From Corallococcus sp. CA053C (GTDB lineage Bacteria; Myxococcota; Myxococcia; Myxococcales; Myxococcaceae), in NCBI RefSeq assembly GCF_003611675.1, contig NZ_RAWA01000031.1:1-43690 (forward strand): 43,690 bases of DNA, written 5' to 3'. The position numbers and the translations under genes were made by a program. The notes under the pieces were generated by a model. It worked only from the letters and a program-made list of their open reading frames with translations, was not told the origin of the DNA and made no database searches. Shown here in pieces: positions 17,368 through 25,978 of the stretch (its first letter is position 1; every line of letters begins with the position of its first letter).

Positions 17368-18786
17368 TCACGCCGTATGCACAGCCGGGGTGCCCCGCGC
17401 CGCTTGTGGATGGCGCGCGATGAACCTCCCGGTGACGCCCTTGGGGAGCACGACGCCGAAGAAGAACCCTTCCTCGAAGGGCTCCGTCGAATCGACGTGG
17501 GCCTTCACGCGAGCGCCGATGGTCGCGAGCGCCGTCTGCAGGAACACCATCGCGAAGGCGCCTCCCACGCACGCGCGAGGGCCCCGGCCGAACGGGAAGA
17601 AGTGGCCGCTCCCGAGCGGATCTCGCGCCACGCCACCGTCCAGCCACCGCGCGGGGTGGAAGCCTTCCGGGTCGGTCCAGTGCGCGGGGTCCCGGTGCAG
17701 GTGCTGGTTCGAGATCATGATCATCGACCCCGCGGGCAACATGACGCCGGCGAGCTGCGCGTCGGCGGACGGCGTGCGGGTGAAGACGCGGACGGCGGGC
17801 AGGAGCCGCAGGGACTCATACGCCACGGCTTCAATCCACTGCGCGCCGCTCAGCTTCTCGAACGTCAGCGCGCCTTCGGCCAGCGTGGCGGCCTCGGTCG
17901 CGAGCTGTGCTTCGGCGTCGGGGTACTTCTGGAGCTGGTGGAACGCGCCGACCAGGGTGGTGCTCGAAGAGAAGACGCCGCCATAGAAGACGCCACCGAG
18001 GAGGTGTGCCAACACCTGATCCTCGATGCCGGGCGTCTCGCGCAACGACCAGGACAGCAGGTCGACCGCGTGGGGCTTCGGGCTCTTGCGCGCCGCGCGG
18101 ACCCGGTCGGCGAAGTGTCCGTAGAAGCGCGTCTTCGCCTCCGCGAAGCCCTTGGGCAGCGAGACGAACTTCAGCGGCAGCTTCGCCTGGATCCGGGCGT
18201 CCGCCCCCTTGGCGAGCAGCAGGAAGTCCTCGAACACGGAGGACGGGAGCTTCTCACCCACCGCCGCGACCGCGAAGGCATCGAAGGTCAGCCGGCGCAG
18301 CGCGGCGGTGTAGTCCAGGGACGGCTCCGCCAGCAGGGCCTCCACGGACTCGGCGATGGCCGTCTGCATCGGTTGCACCTGCGCGGCCAGCCACTCCGGG
18401 GACCACGGCTGCTCCATGGGCTCCAGCCTGCGCTTCTCCGCCCAGTCCTCGCTCAGCTTCGCGATGAAGACCGTGTCGCCCGTCACCGTGGGCCGGACCT
18501 GCTCGCTGATGTTCCCCTTCTCGAACTCCATCCGGCGGGGGGACTCCAGCACCTCCGCGATGAGCGCGGGATCATTGAGCACCACGCCGGGGCTGGGCCC
18601 CATCCAGATGAGCGTGACGCCGCCATACTCGCGGCCATACCGCGCGCAGACATCCCAGGGCTGGGGGCCCAGGAAATCGCCCGCGGTGCCGAGCACGCCG
18701 GGCTGCGGGCCAGGAAGGGCCGCGAAGGGTTTGCGCCTGGAGCCGAAGAACAGGTTGAAGAGACCGCGGGAAAGCAGGTTGGGCAT
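17368..18786 (-). CDS. Cytochrome P450 with atypical I-helix, downstream of lipoxygenase
   Basis: A 472-residue P450. Haem-binding loop FGRGPRACVGG (Cys406), K-helix ESLR (Glu324, Arg327) and a PERF-like FHPARW segment are intact. The I-helix, aligned back from the KYP turn that matches the canonical RHP, reads GGVFSS (269-274) where O2-activating P450s have AGx(D/E)TT: the acidic residue is Phe272 and the conserved Thr is Ser273. P450s that use hydroperoxides (CYP74, CYP152) also lack this acid-alcohol pair, though this protein has no CYP74-type insertion in the haem loop. It starts 20 bp after the lipoxygenase stop, so the two are probably one operon. I infer it converts lipoxygenase-made fatty-acid hydroperoxides. 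ATG 18786 is 8 bases after GGAGA; ATG 18792 is possible. Confidence 0.88.
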   Translation of the reverse strand: MPNLLSRGLFNLFFGSRRKPFAALPGPQPGVLGTAGDFLGPQPWDVCARYGREYGGVTLIWMGPSPGVVLNDPALIAEVLESPRRMEFEKGNISEQVRPTVTGDTVFIAKLSEDWAEKRRLEPMEQPWSPEWLAAQVQPMQTAIAESVEALLAEPSLDYTAALRRLTFDAFAVAAVGEKLPSSVFEDFLLLAKGADARIQAKLPLKFVSLPKGFAEAKTRFYGHFADRVRAARKSPKPHAVDLLSWSLRETPGIEDQVLAHLLGGVFYGGVFSSSTTLVGAFHQLQKYPDAEAQLATEAATLAEGALTFEKLSGAQWIEAVAYESLRLLPAVRVFTRTPSADAQLAGVMLPAGSMIMISNQHLHRDPAHWTDPEGFHPARWLDGGVARDPLGSGHFFPFGRGPRACVGGAFAMVFLQTALATIGARVKAHVDSTEPFEEGFFFGVVLPKGVTGRFIARHPQAARGTPAVHTA

Positions 18787-18806
18787 GGGCATCTTCTCCA
18801 GACGTC

Positions 18807-20834
18807 TCAAACGGTGATGCCGCAGGGGATCCGGTCGGGCTGCAGGACGGTGTAGGGCACTTCGCACTTCGCGTTCCGGGCCTTCACCGCGTCGCGCTGG
18901 GCGCGCAGCCGGGCGTGGAAGCGGTCGCGAATGGCGAGGACCTCCGGCTCGGTGAAGTACTCCTCGTACCAGCCGCCCTCGTGGAGCAGGTACTCCTCGT
19001 CGTCACCGAAGCTGGAGAGCGCCCGGCCGATGGAGACCTGCCAGAGCATCTGGGACTTGGAGGGGATCATCGCCACGATGTCGTCCGGGCCGATGAGGCC
19101 CTTCTTCATCGGAGGCGCCTTGCGCATGCACAGGGGCGCGTTCGGCACGAAGGCGTAGTGCTCGTACTGGAGGTAGTTCACCGCGGCGTGCTGGACGCTG
19201 ACGGTGAAGAGGACGGTGGTGAGGATGTCCACCAGGTCGGAGACGCGCGTCAATTCCGTGCAGGGCAGCTTCTCCACGGGCAGCCCGTGCGTGATGAGGT
19301 CGGTCCACCAGCGCTGCATCTCCGCATCGTTCACGAGGTCCGTGTCGGACCTGTAGAAGTGCCCGAGTACCCCACCGACGTACTCCTCGAACGCGTCCCA
19401 CAAGGGCAGCGCGTCGTCACGGTAGGGATAGTGCGGGAGCACCGCCGGGTCGAGCACGCCGCGACGCTCGATGTCCGAGCGCGGCTTGTTGTCCGTCAGC
19501 TTCCAGCGCTGGTAGCCCTTTTTGCCCAGGAACACGTGTCCCTTGTCGGGGCCGCCGGTGGCGATGATGTCGTCGAACACGCCGCCCTCGGCGAGCAGAC
19601 CCTTGCGAGCCCCCTCGTTGATGGCGAGCGTGTACCGGAAGTGGCGGCGCAGCAGCTTGTAGACGGGATGCGGATCCGGGAGGTTGCGCATCGTCGCCAT
19701 GACGAACGGCTCCGCGACGAAGTGGGTCCGCAGCGCGTGCCCCACCATCTGGTGCGTGTTGCCCTCGCTGCACCGGACGTAGATCTTCGCCGCCAGCCAG
19801 TCGTATTGACTGTCATTGGGCGTGAAGACCGGATCCTGCTCCGGGTCCCGACCGAGCTGGATGGCGAGGGGCCGGAGCTGCCAGGTGTCGTCGAGGTACA
19901 GGAGGCACCGGGACGCGGGCGACCAGCGGCGCTCCTCGACGCCCTCCTTGTCGACCTTCCGGAACATCGGCACGTCGTCGAGGATCTCGAAGTCGAGCAG
20001 GAAGAGGCGCTTCGCCTCCAGCGCCTGGGCCAGCGTGGTGCCCGGCGACAGCAGGCCGTGCACGTCGGCATCCGCAAGCGGCAGGCCCGTGGGCAGCGCG
20101 GTGATGCTCTGGATGTGGACGGGGGTGATGCCCTGGACGGCCTGCCGCGCGAACTCGTAGTCGTCCTTCCAGCGGTTGGCGAGCTGGGGCAGCTCGATGC
20201 CCTTGAAGAAGTCGAAGATGTCCACCAGTCCGTTCCAGGCCTTGCTCAACACCGGCATGTTCAGCTTGATGGCCGCCAGGGTCTTGGCGATGACGACCTC
20301 GTAGTTGCCATCCACCAGCCCCCGGTAGAGTTCGTCCTTCGGGAGCGGGCGCGCCTCGCTGATGTCGAACGCGCCAGGCAGGCCGGCGGTCGCCTCCGGT
20401 GCACGCCAGCCATACATCCGCTGGCGGGCCTGGAGCTGTTCCATCCGGGCCGAGGCGTCACGTTCGCTGCGCACCTGGTGAGCGAACCGCGCCGTGCCTT
20501 CGAGGACCTCGGACGTGGAATGGCCCAGCACCCACCGGTGGTGCGGGAAGAACCAACTCTTTTCACCGGCGGTGACACGCACGGAGTCGAGCAACCAATC
20601 GCTCGCGACGCCTCCGGCGTTGGAGAAGCGGAGCAGGAGCAGTTCGCCCAGGTCGTGGGTCTTGACCGTGTAGGAGTCCTCCGCGCCGGCCTCGAAGTCG
20701 TTGTGGAAGCGCTTGTCCAGCTTCGCGGGAGTGCTCTCGCCCTGGGTGCCCACCAGGACGACGGAGATCGCGGCGTTGGTCCCCGCGCCAAGCCGTGAGC
20801 TCGTGCGAATCGTTAGCGTGTACTCGGAATTCAT
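18807..20834 (-). CDS. PLAT-domain lipoxygenase
   Basis: A 675-residue lipoxygenase that should add O2 to polyunsaturated fatty acids to give hydroperoxides. Residues 1-115 form a PLAT/C2-like beta domain (MNSEYTLTI, GELLLLRFSNAGG, DWLLDSVRV), which is known to bind membranes. In the catalytic domain the iron ligands are visible: HQMVGH (His361, His366) followed by THFVAEPF, MRNLPDPHP and HFRYTLAIN; then HAAVN (His549, Asn553) and FVPNAP. The C-terminal carboxylate ligand is Val675 (GITV end) instead of the usual Ile. ATG 20834 begins exactly at the PLAT fold; a TTG at 20891 is possible but has no ribosome site. No signal peptide is seen. The P450 gene follows within 20 bp. Confidence 0.93.
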   Translation of the reverse strand: MNSEYTLTIRTSSRLGAGTNAAISVVLVGTQGESTPAKLDKRFHNDFEAGAEDSYTVKTHDLGELLLLRFSNAGGVASDWLLDSVRVTAGEKSWFFPHHRWVLGHSTSEVLEGTARFAHQVRSERDASARMEQLQARQRMYGWRAPEATAGLPGAFDISEARPLPKDELYRGLVDGNYEVVIAKTLAAIKLNMPVLSKAWNGLVDIFDFFKGIELPQLANRWKDDYEFARQAVQGITPVHIQSITALPTGLPLADADVHGLLSPGTTLAQALEAKRLFLLDFEILDDVPMFRKVDKEGVEERRWSPASRCLLYLDDTWQLRPLAIQLGRDPEQDPVFTPNDSQYDWLAAKIYVRCSEGNTHQMVGHALRTHFVAEPFVMATMRNLPDPHPVYKLLRRHFRYTLAINEGARKGLLAEGGVFDDIIATGGPDKGHVFLGKKGYQRWKLTDNKPRSDIERRGVLDPAVLPHYPYRDDALPLWDAFEEYVGGVLGHFYRSDTDLVNDAEMQRWWTDLITHGLPVEKLPCTELTRVSDLVDILTTVLFTVSVQHAAVNYLQYEHYAFVPNAPLCMRKAPPMKKGLIGPDDIVAMIPSKSQMLWQVSIGRALSSFGDDEEYLLHEGGWYEEYFTEPEVLAIRDRFHARLRAQRDAVKARNAKCEVPYTVLQPDRIPCGITV

Positions 20835-20933
20835 GGGGGTCCCCACTACCACGGGCCCGTCACGGTAGGCCGGCGAATCTGGGAGCTGCAAGCCATGCTA
20901 GCGTCCGGGTGCGATGACCCCCGCCACACACAG

Positions 20934-20946
20934 TTCATGTCATGAA
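20934..20946. promoter_or_regulatory. Dyad in the divergent lipoxygenase promoter region
   Basis: The 174-bp space between the two lipoxygenase genes (20835-21008) must hold promoters for both directions. Near its middle lies TTCATG-T-CATGAA, a perfect 6-bp dyad with a one-base centre, in a locally AT-richer stretch. It could be an operator for a regulator that controls both lipoxygenase genes. No regulator gene is adjacent, and core promoter boxes could not be assigned. Confidence 0.3.
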
Positions 20947-21008
20947 AGCGATTCCGGAATGCCCCCCTGGGTGGGCTTGCCGGCGAAGTATGGGATTGAG
21001 GCGCGGGA

Positions 21009-23069
21009 ATGATGTTCGCAGCCTGGCGCCGCCTGAAATCCTCCCTGGGCATCAAGACTCAAGAGCCCGATCTCCTGGAGCCTGAGGAACTGGCCCGCTG
21101 GTACGCGGGCCTGGATCTGCCGCAGCGGCTCGCGGTCAGCCGCAAGCTGGCCTCGCGCGTCCGAGCCCCCCGCGTGTCGCGGGACAGCGCCACCCTTCCC
21201 GCCGTCGCCACCGGCCGGCTCGTGTTCCAGCAGGACGGTCCCCAGGGGCCCATCCCGCTGCACCACGTGAAGGTGGAGCTGTGGGACCGGGACATGGGCA
21301 CGCCGGATGATTTCCTGGGAGAGGGCTTCACGGACCCGGAGGGGTCGTTCTCCATCCGGTACGACCCTGCCGATGCAGGTGAAGGCGACGTGCCGGACCT
21401 GGAGCTTCGCTACTTCGAACCCCACCACACGTTCCGCAAGGACGGGCGGGTGGTGGAGAGCTGGCGGCGCATCGGTTCGGAGCGGGGGCCCGACGACCAC
21501 GGCGGGCTCCATCACGACTTCGGCACGGTGCGGGTGCCGTATTGGGAATACGACCCGGCGACGCCGCTGGCGCGACTGCTCGTGGTGGAGGAAGGCACTC
21601 CGCCGACGGCGTATGCGCCGGGGCGTTCGCTGGCGATGCTGAAGGCTGTCGCACCCATCGAGCTCGTCAAACGACAGCATCTGCTCCAGGGCCGCCTGGG
21701 GCAGGCGCCCAGCCTCGCGAAGATCCAGGCGGACTATCCGGAGGCAACGACGGTCCGGCTGGAGCGGGAGTCTCCTGGTTCGACGCGCAGTGATGCGTAT
21801 TTTGGCGAACGCCTGCTCAACGGCATGTTCTCCACCATCCTGGACCGGGATCCCGAGGCGCCCGGTGATGCACAGGCATTCCGGCTGTACCAACCGTGGA
21901 ATGCGTATGAACAGGACGGCATCCACTGTCTGCCGGACGTGGACGTGCGGCTGCGGCTCGTGGAGGGAAAGCTCTTCCCCGTGCGCATCATCCTGGGGAT
22001 GCGCGAGCCTGGAGCGACAGCGCCCGGCTCACCGGTGACGCGGCGGACCTTCACGCCTGGGGATGGCGCGGACTGGGAGGCCGCCAAGCGGATGGCGCGG
22101 GTGGGCGCGACGCTGGACACGGAGTTGGGCAATCACCTGGGTCAATGTCACTTCAACGTCGAACAGTACGCCATCGCCGCGAACCGGAACCTGCGACGCA
22201 ATCCCTTGCGCTGGTTGCTGATGCCGCATTTGCGAGAGGTGGTGTTGATCAACCACGCGGCGAGCGGTTTCCTGGTGGGGCCCACGGGATACATCACGCG
22301 CGCCAGCGCCTTGACGGAGCACGGAATCAACCAGCGGCTGGAACACCTGATGGGCAGCTATGACTGGAAGGGCTTCGCGCCCGCGATGCCTGTCTGTGAA
22401 GGCCACCGGTACGCCCAGGCAGGACAGCTCTTCTGGCGGCTGCTGGGCGATCACATCGACGCGTTCTTCGCGGAGCATGGGGCGGAGATCGAAGCGCAGT
22501 GGCGCGAGGTGCGCAGGTTCTCGGATGACCTCGTCGCGCATTCAGCGCCTGCCTTTGTCTGTCGGTATTTGAGAGCGAAGGTGCCGGGGAAGGATGCACC
22601 GTGGTTCGTGCGCTCCGAACGCATGGACCTGGACACGAAGGCCGCGGAGCCACCGCCCAAGGCGGTGAGCGCGGTGACCCACACGGACACGCCGCGGGCC
22701 GGCGAGGTGGAGGCGCTGAAGAACCTCTGCCGTTACGTCATCTTCTTCGCGACGTTCCGGCACGCCTGGGCGAACAACCTCCAGTGGGAGGATGCGGGCG
22801 AGGTGCTGTACTCGTGTCTGGGGCTTCTCTGGGGCCAGGATGGCACGCTGCCGACGGAGGACGACCTGGACGTCGCGCCGAAGCCGGACGAGGCGACGGA
22901 GATGCTGTGGATCTCCTGGATGCTGTCGAAGACGAACTACGGGTTCATTCTCTCCAACGAGGAGGAGGACATGCACCCCCGCCTGCTGGAGTTGCTCCGG
23001 ACCCACGCGGCGCAGTTCGCCGCGCTGGGCCTGGACGTGCGGACGGTCAGCTCCCGCATCAACATCTGA
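21009..23069 (+). CDS. Divergent lipoxygenase with transthyretin-like N-terminal domain
   Basis: A 686-residue protein of the lipoxygenase fold. The first region (about 70-180: GRLVFQQDGPQG, HVKVELWDRD, FLGEGFTDPEGSFSIRYD) resembles a transthyretin/CnaB-like beta domain and not PLAT. Iron ligands appear as HLGQCH (His376, His381), HAWAN (His585, Asn589) and the C-terminal Ile686 (RINI end). The segment after the second His is about five residues shorter than in the PLAT enzyme and lacks the THxxxEPF motif, reading FNVEQYAIAANRNL instead; FVPNAP is also replaced. It is probably active, with different substrate or regiospecificity. The start is ATG 21009 after GAGG; ATG 21012 is also possible. 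It is transcribed away from the PLAT-lipoxygenase-P450 operon. Confidence 0.88.
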   Translation: MMFAAWRRLKSSLGIKTQEPDLLEPEELARWYAGLDLPQRLAVSRKLASRVRAPRVSRDSATLPAVATGRLVFQQDGPQGPIPLHHVKVELWDRDMGTPDDFLGEGFTDPEGSFSIRYDPADAGEGDVPDLELRYFEPHHTFRKDGRVVESWRRIGSERGPDDHGGLHHDFGTVRVPYWEYDPATPLARLLVVEEGTPPTAYAPGRSLAMLKAVAPIELVKRQHLLQGRLGQAPSLAKIQADYPEATTVRLERESPGSTRSDAYFGERLLNGMFSTILDRDPEAPGDAQAFRLYQPWNAYEQDGIHCLPDVDVRLRLVEGKLFPVRIILGMREPGATAPGSPVTRRTFTPGDGADWEAAKRMARVGATLDTELGNHLGQCHFNVEQYAIAANRNLRRNPLRWLLMPHLREVVLINHAASGFLVGPTGYITRASALTEHGINQRLEHLMGSYDWKGFAPAMPVCEGHRYAQAGQLFWRLLGDHIDAFFAEHGAEIEAQWREVRRFSDDLVAHSAPAFVCRYLRAKVPGKDAPWFVRSERMDLDTKAAEPPPKAVSAVTHTDTPRAGEVEALKNLCRYVIFFATFRHAWANNLQWEDAGEVLYSCLGLLWGQDGTLPTEDDLDVAPKPDEATEMLWISWMLSKTNYGFILSNEEEDMHPRLLELLRTHAAQFAALGLDVRTVSSRINI

Positions 23070-23083
23070 GCCCTTCAGGGCTC
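23068..23083. terminator. Tight inverted repeat at convergent stops
   Basis: GAGCCCT-TC-AGGGCTC includes the end of the second lipoxygenase stop codon and the stop codon of the opposing small gene. The 7-bp stem has only a two-base loop, so the outer pairs would form with a larger loop. It may be a compact bidirectional terminator; no T-run. Confidence 0.3.
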
Positions 23084-23470
23084 GTCCACTTGAGCCATCT
23101 CATCGGGCAGGGGCGTGCGCAGGAACATCCGTCCACTCCCCTTCCGCTCCCGGATGATCCGGAAGCCCTTTCCCGCGATACGAACGAGGTCCCCTTCATT
23201 CCCCTGCCCCTGGGCCAGCCAGACATCGGCCTCCTCGGACGTCGGGAATGACCGGACCGCGACGACCGATTCCGTTGCGGGCACAAAGAACCTCCGGAAG
23301 TACTCGCGGTAGTCCTCCAACTGCTCGCGGTCACGGATGTAGAGCAAAGCCACCGCGGCGATCCGGAGGGCCTCGTCCTCGGGCGTCCCCTCCTGGAAGC
23401 GCTCACCCACCGTTCCCAGAACGGCCATCACGGCATCGACGTCGAAGTTCGAGCCCGGTTTGATAGGCAT
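23075..23470 (-). CDS. Small conserved-looking protein of unknown function
   Basis: A 131-residue soluble protein with a helical first half (DVDAVMAVLGTVGERF, then an acidic TPEDEALRIAAVALLYI segment) and a mixed second half including SFPTSEEADVWLAQG and a basic RIIRERKGSGR. The segment EEADVWLAQG...GDLVRIAGKGF could be a small alpha/beta binding fold. The family is not recognised. ATG 23470 follows AGGGGGG at about 4-6 bases; the frame continues upstream to 23659 but overlaps menB there. It lies 31 bp after menB in the same direction and may be co-transcribed with it. No signal peptide. Confidence 0.72.
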   Translation of the reverse strand: MPIKPGSNFDVDAVMAVLGTVGERFQEGTPEDEALRIAAVALLYIRDREQLEDYREYFRRFFVPATESVVAVRSFPTSEEADVWLAQGQGNEGDLVRIAGKGFRIIRERKGSGRMFLRTPLPDEMAQVDEP

Positions 23471-23501
23471 CACGCCCCCCTGAAATCCAGGATGCCTGCG
23501 C

Positions 23502-24395
23502 TCAGTACGTCCAGGGGAAGCGCTTGAAGTCGCGCTTCCGCTTGTTGACGAACGCGTCGCGGCCTTCCTGTGCTTCCTCCGTGCCGTAACCCAGACGCGT
23601 GGCCTCTCCCGCGAAGAGCTGCTGGCCCACGAGCCCGTCGTCCGGGAGGTTGAAGGCATACTTCAACATCTTGATGGCCGTGGGGCTCTTGGTGTTGATC
23701 TCCGCCGCCCACTCCAGCGCGAACTTCTCCAGGTCCGCGTGCGGCACCGACGCGTTGATGGCATTCATCTGGAACGCCTCGTCCGCCGTGTAGGACTGGC
23801 CCAGGAAGAAGATCTCCCGCGCCCGCTTCTGTCCCACCTGCCGCGCCAGCAGCGCGGAGCCGTAGCCGGCATCGAAGCTCGCCACGTCCGCGTCCGTCTG
23901 CTTGAACATCCCGTGCTCCTTGCTCGCGATGGTCATGTCACACACCACGTGCAAGCTGTGCCCGCCTCCCGCCGTCCAGCCCGGCACCACCGCGATCACC
24001 ACCTTGGGCAGGAAGCGGATCTGCCGCTGCACCTCCAGGATGTGCAGCCGCCCCAGTCGCGCCGGATCCGCGGCCTCCTCGCCGGGCTCATATTTGTAGC
24101 CGTCCTTGCCCCGGATGCGCTGGTCTCCTCCGGAGCAGAACGCCCACCCGCCATCCTTCGGCGACGGCCCGTTGCCCGTGAGCAGCACCACGCCCACGTC
24201 CGTCATGAACCGCGTGGCCTCCAGCGCGCGGGACAGCTCGTCCACCGTCTTCGGACGGAACGCGTTGCGCACCTCCGGCCGGTTGAACGCGATGCGCACT
24301 GTGCCCTGATCCACCGCGCGGTGGAACGTGATGTCCTTGAACTTGAAGCCTTCCACCGCCTGCCAGCGGGACGCGTCGAAGAGGGCCGAAACCAT
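23502..24395 (-). CDS. menB: 1,4-dihydroxy-2-naphthoyl-CoA synthase
   Basis: A 297-residue crotonase-fold enzyme that closes the second ring of menaquinone by converting o-succinylbenzoyl-CoA to 1,4-dihydroxy-2-naphthoyl-CoA. MenB hallmarks are seen: [23 protein letters not shown], the oxyanion-hole region [46 protein letters not shown], and the C-terminal [11 protein letters not shown] that covers a neighbouring active site in the hexamer. Length fits the family. It is soluble. No other men genes are in the window, so it is separated from the rest of the pathway here. It diverges from the ABM-domain gene across 87 bp (24396-24482) that must hold its promoter. Confidence 0.95.
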   Translation of the reverse strand: MVSALFDASRWQAVEGFKFKDITFHRAVDQGTVRIAFNRPEVRNAFRPKTVDELSRALEATRFMTDVGVVLLTGNGPSPKDGGWAFCSGGDQRIRGKDGYKYEPGEEAADPARLGRLHILEVQRQIRFLPKVVIAVVPGWTAGGGHSLHVVCDMTIASKEHGMFKQTDADVASFDAGYGSALLARQVGQKRAREIFFLGQSYTADEAFQMNAINASVPHADLEKFALEWAAEINTKSPTAIKMLKYAFNLPDDGLVGQQLFAGEATRLGYGTEEAQEGRDAFVNKRKRDFKRFPWTY

Positions 24396-24482
24396 GCGCA
24401 GTCATGCTCCGAAAATGAGGGAGTGAACGGCCGCGGACCCTACCAGTTTCCCGCTCCCAGACGCCCGCGCTACCGTGCGCCC

Positions 24483-24800
24483 ATGCCCACGAGCCTGCTC
24501 GTCGTCCATGTCCACGTGCACGTGCTTCCCCAGCACGTCGACGCCTTCCTCCAGGCCACCCTCGCCAACGCCCGCGCCAGCGTGAAGGAGCCCGGCATCG
24601 CCCGCTTCGACGTCGTGCAGGACAACGAGGACCCCACCCGCTTCGTCCTCGTCGAGGCCTACCGCTCCCCGGACGCTCCCGCCGCGCACAAGGAGACCGC
24701 GCACTACCTCACGTGGCGCGACACCGTCACCCCGATGATGGCCGAGCCCCGCACCAGCCGCCGCTACACCAACCGCTTCCCCGACGACGCGGGCTGGTGA
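24483..24800 (+). CDS. Antibiotic biosynthesis monooxygenase (ABM) domain protein
   Basis: A 105-residue ferredoxin-like alpha+beta protein. The pattern [16 protein letters not shown], then [19 protein letters not shown], then [27 protein letters not shown] is that of ABM/LsrG-type small monooxygenases, which work as dimers on quinones or small carbonyl compounds. ATG 24483 starts the first beta strand. It ends one base before the Fe-alcohol dehydrogenase start, so the two are very probably translated from one message and may act on related small molecules. No cofactor motif is expected in this family. The substrate is unknown. Confidence 0.88.
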   Translation: MPTSLLVVHVHVHVLPQHVDAFLQATLANARASVKEPGIARFDVVQDNEDPTRFVLVEAYRSPDAPAAHKETAHYLTWRDTVTPMMAEPRTSRRYTNRFPDDAGW

Positions 24801-24801
24801 C

Positions 24802-25968
24802 ATGCCCCCCGTGAGCTTCGAGTTCGCCACCGCGAACCGCGTCCTCTTCGGCCCCGGCCGCCTCGCCGAAGTCCCCGACCTGGTGCGCGCGCTCGGCGGT
24901 CACAAGGTCCTGCTCGTCACCGGCACGAACCCCGCCCGCGCCGAGCCCCTCCGCGCCGGACTCGAACGCCTGGGCATTCCTTCCGCCTCCTTCCGCGTCT
25001 CCGGCGAGCCCACCGTCGACACCGCGCGCGAAGGCACCGCCGTCGCCGTGGACCACGCCTGCGATGCCGTGGTCGCCATCGGCGGGGGCAGCGCGCTCGA
25101 CGCGGGCAAGGCCATCGCCGCGCTCGCCGCCAACGGGGGCGACCCGCTGGACTACCTGGAAGTCATTGGCCGTGCACAGGCGCTCACGAAGCCGCCGCTG
25201 CCGTTCGTGGCCATTCCCACCACCGCGGGCACCGGCTCGGAAGTCACGCGCAACGCGGTGCTGGGCTCGAAGGAGGCCGGCGTGAAGGCCAGCCTGCGCA
25301 GCCCGCTGATGCTGCCTCGCGTGGCCCTGGTGGATCCCGACCTGCTGGAGCACGTCCCATCAGCCGTGCTCGCCGCGGGCGGCCTGGACGCGCTCTCCCA
25401 GCTCATCGAACCCTTCGTGTCCGTGCGCGCCCAACCGCTCACGGACGCGCTCGCCCGCGAAGGCATGCAGCGCTCGGCGCGCTCGCTGCGCAAGGCGGTG
25501 CTCCACGGTCCCGGCCCCTCGGAGCGCGAGGACCTGGCCATCGCCAGCCTCTTCGGTGGCCTGTGCCTCGCCAACGCGGGCCTGGGCGCGGTGCATGGCT
25601 TCGCGGCGCCGCTGGGCGGGATGCTCGGTGCGGCCCATGGCGCGCTGTGCGCCGCGCTGCTCGGCGCCACGCTGGAGGTGAACCTCGCGGCCCTTCGCGC
25701 CCACGCTCCGGACCACCCCGCCCTGCCCCGCTTCCGCGAGCTGGCCGTGCTGCTCACCGGCCAGCCGGAGGCCCGCGCCGAGGACGGCATCGCCTGGGTG
25801 AAGGCCCTGGTCCACGACGTGCGCATCCGGGGCCTGCGCGACATGGGCCTTGCCGACGCGGACGTGCCGGGGCTCGTGGCGAAGGCCCGCGCGGCCAGCA
25901 GCATGAAGGGCAATCCGCTGGTGCTCACCGATGCGGAGTTGACGACGCTCGTCGAACGGTCGATGTGA
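24802..25968 (+). CDS. Iron-containing (group III) alcohol dehydrogenase family protein
   Basis: A 388-residue NAD(P)-dependent dehydrogenase of the Fe-ADH family. The dinucleotide site AIGGGSALDAGK and the PTTAGTGSEVTRNAV segment are clear. Metal ligands by comparison with FucO: Asp196 in GLDALSQ, His265 in AVHGF and His279 in AAHGA are present, but the position of FucO His200 is Gln200. It could still bind metal through three ligands, or be metal-independent as some maleylacetate-reductase-like members are; this is inference. The start lies one base after the ABM gene stop and endonuclease III follows 10 bp on, so an operon of three is likely. The substrate is unknown. Confidence 0.92.
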   Translation: MPPVSFEFATANRVLFGPGRLAEVPDLVRALGGHKVLLVTGTNPARAEPLRAGLERLGIPSASFRVSGEPTVDTAREGTAVAVDHACDAVVAIGGGSALDAGKAIAALAANGGDPLDYLEVIGRAQALTKPPLPFVAIPTTAGTGSEVTRNAVLGSKEAGVKASLRSPLMLPRVALVDPDLLEHVPSAVLAAGGLDALSQLIEPFVSVRAQPLTDALAREGMQRSARSLRKAVLHGPGPSEREDLAIASLFGGLCLANAGLGAVHGFAAPLGGMLGAAHGALCAALLGATLEVNLAALRAHAPDHPALPRFRELAVLLTGQPEARAEDGIAWVKALVHDVRIRGLRDMGLADADVPGLVAKARAASSMKGNPLVLTDAELTTLVERSM

Positions 25969-25978
25969 GGGTCCACCC

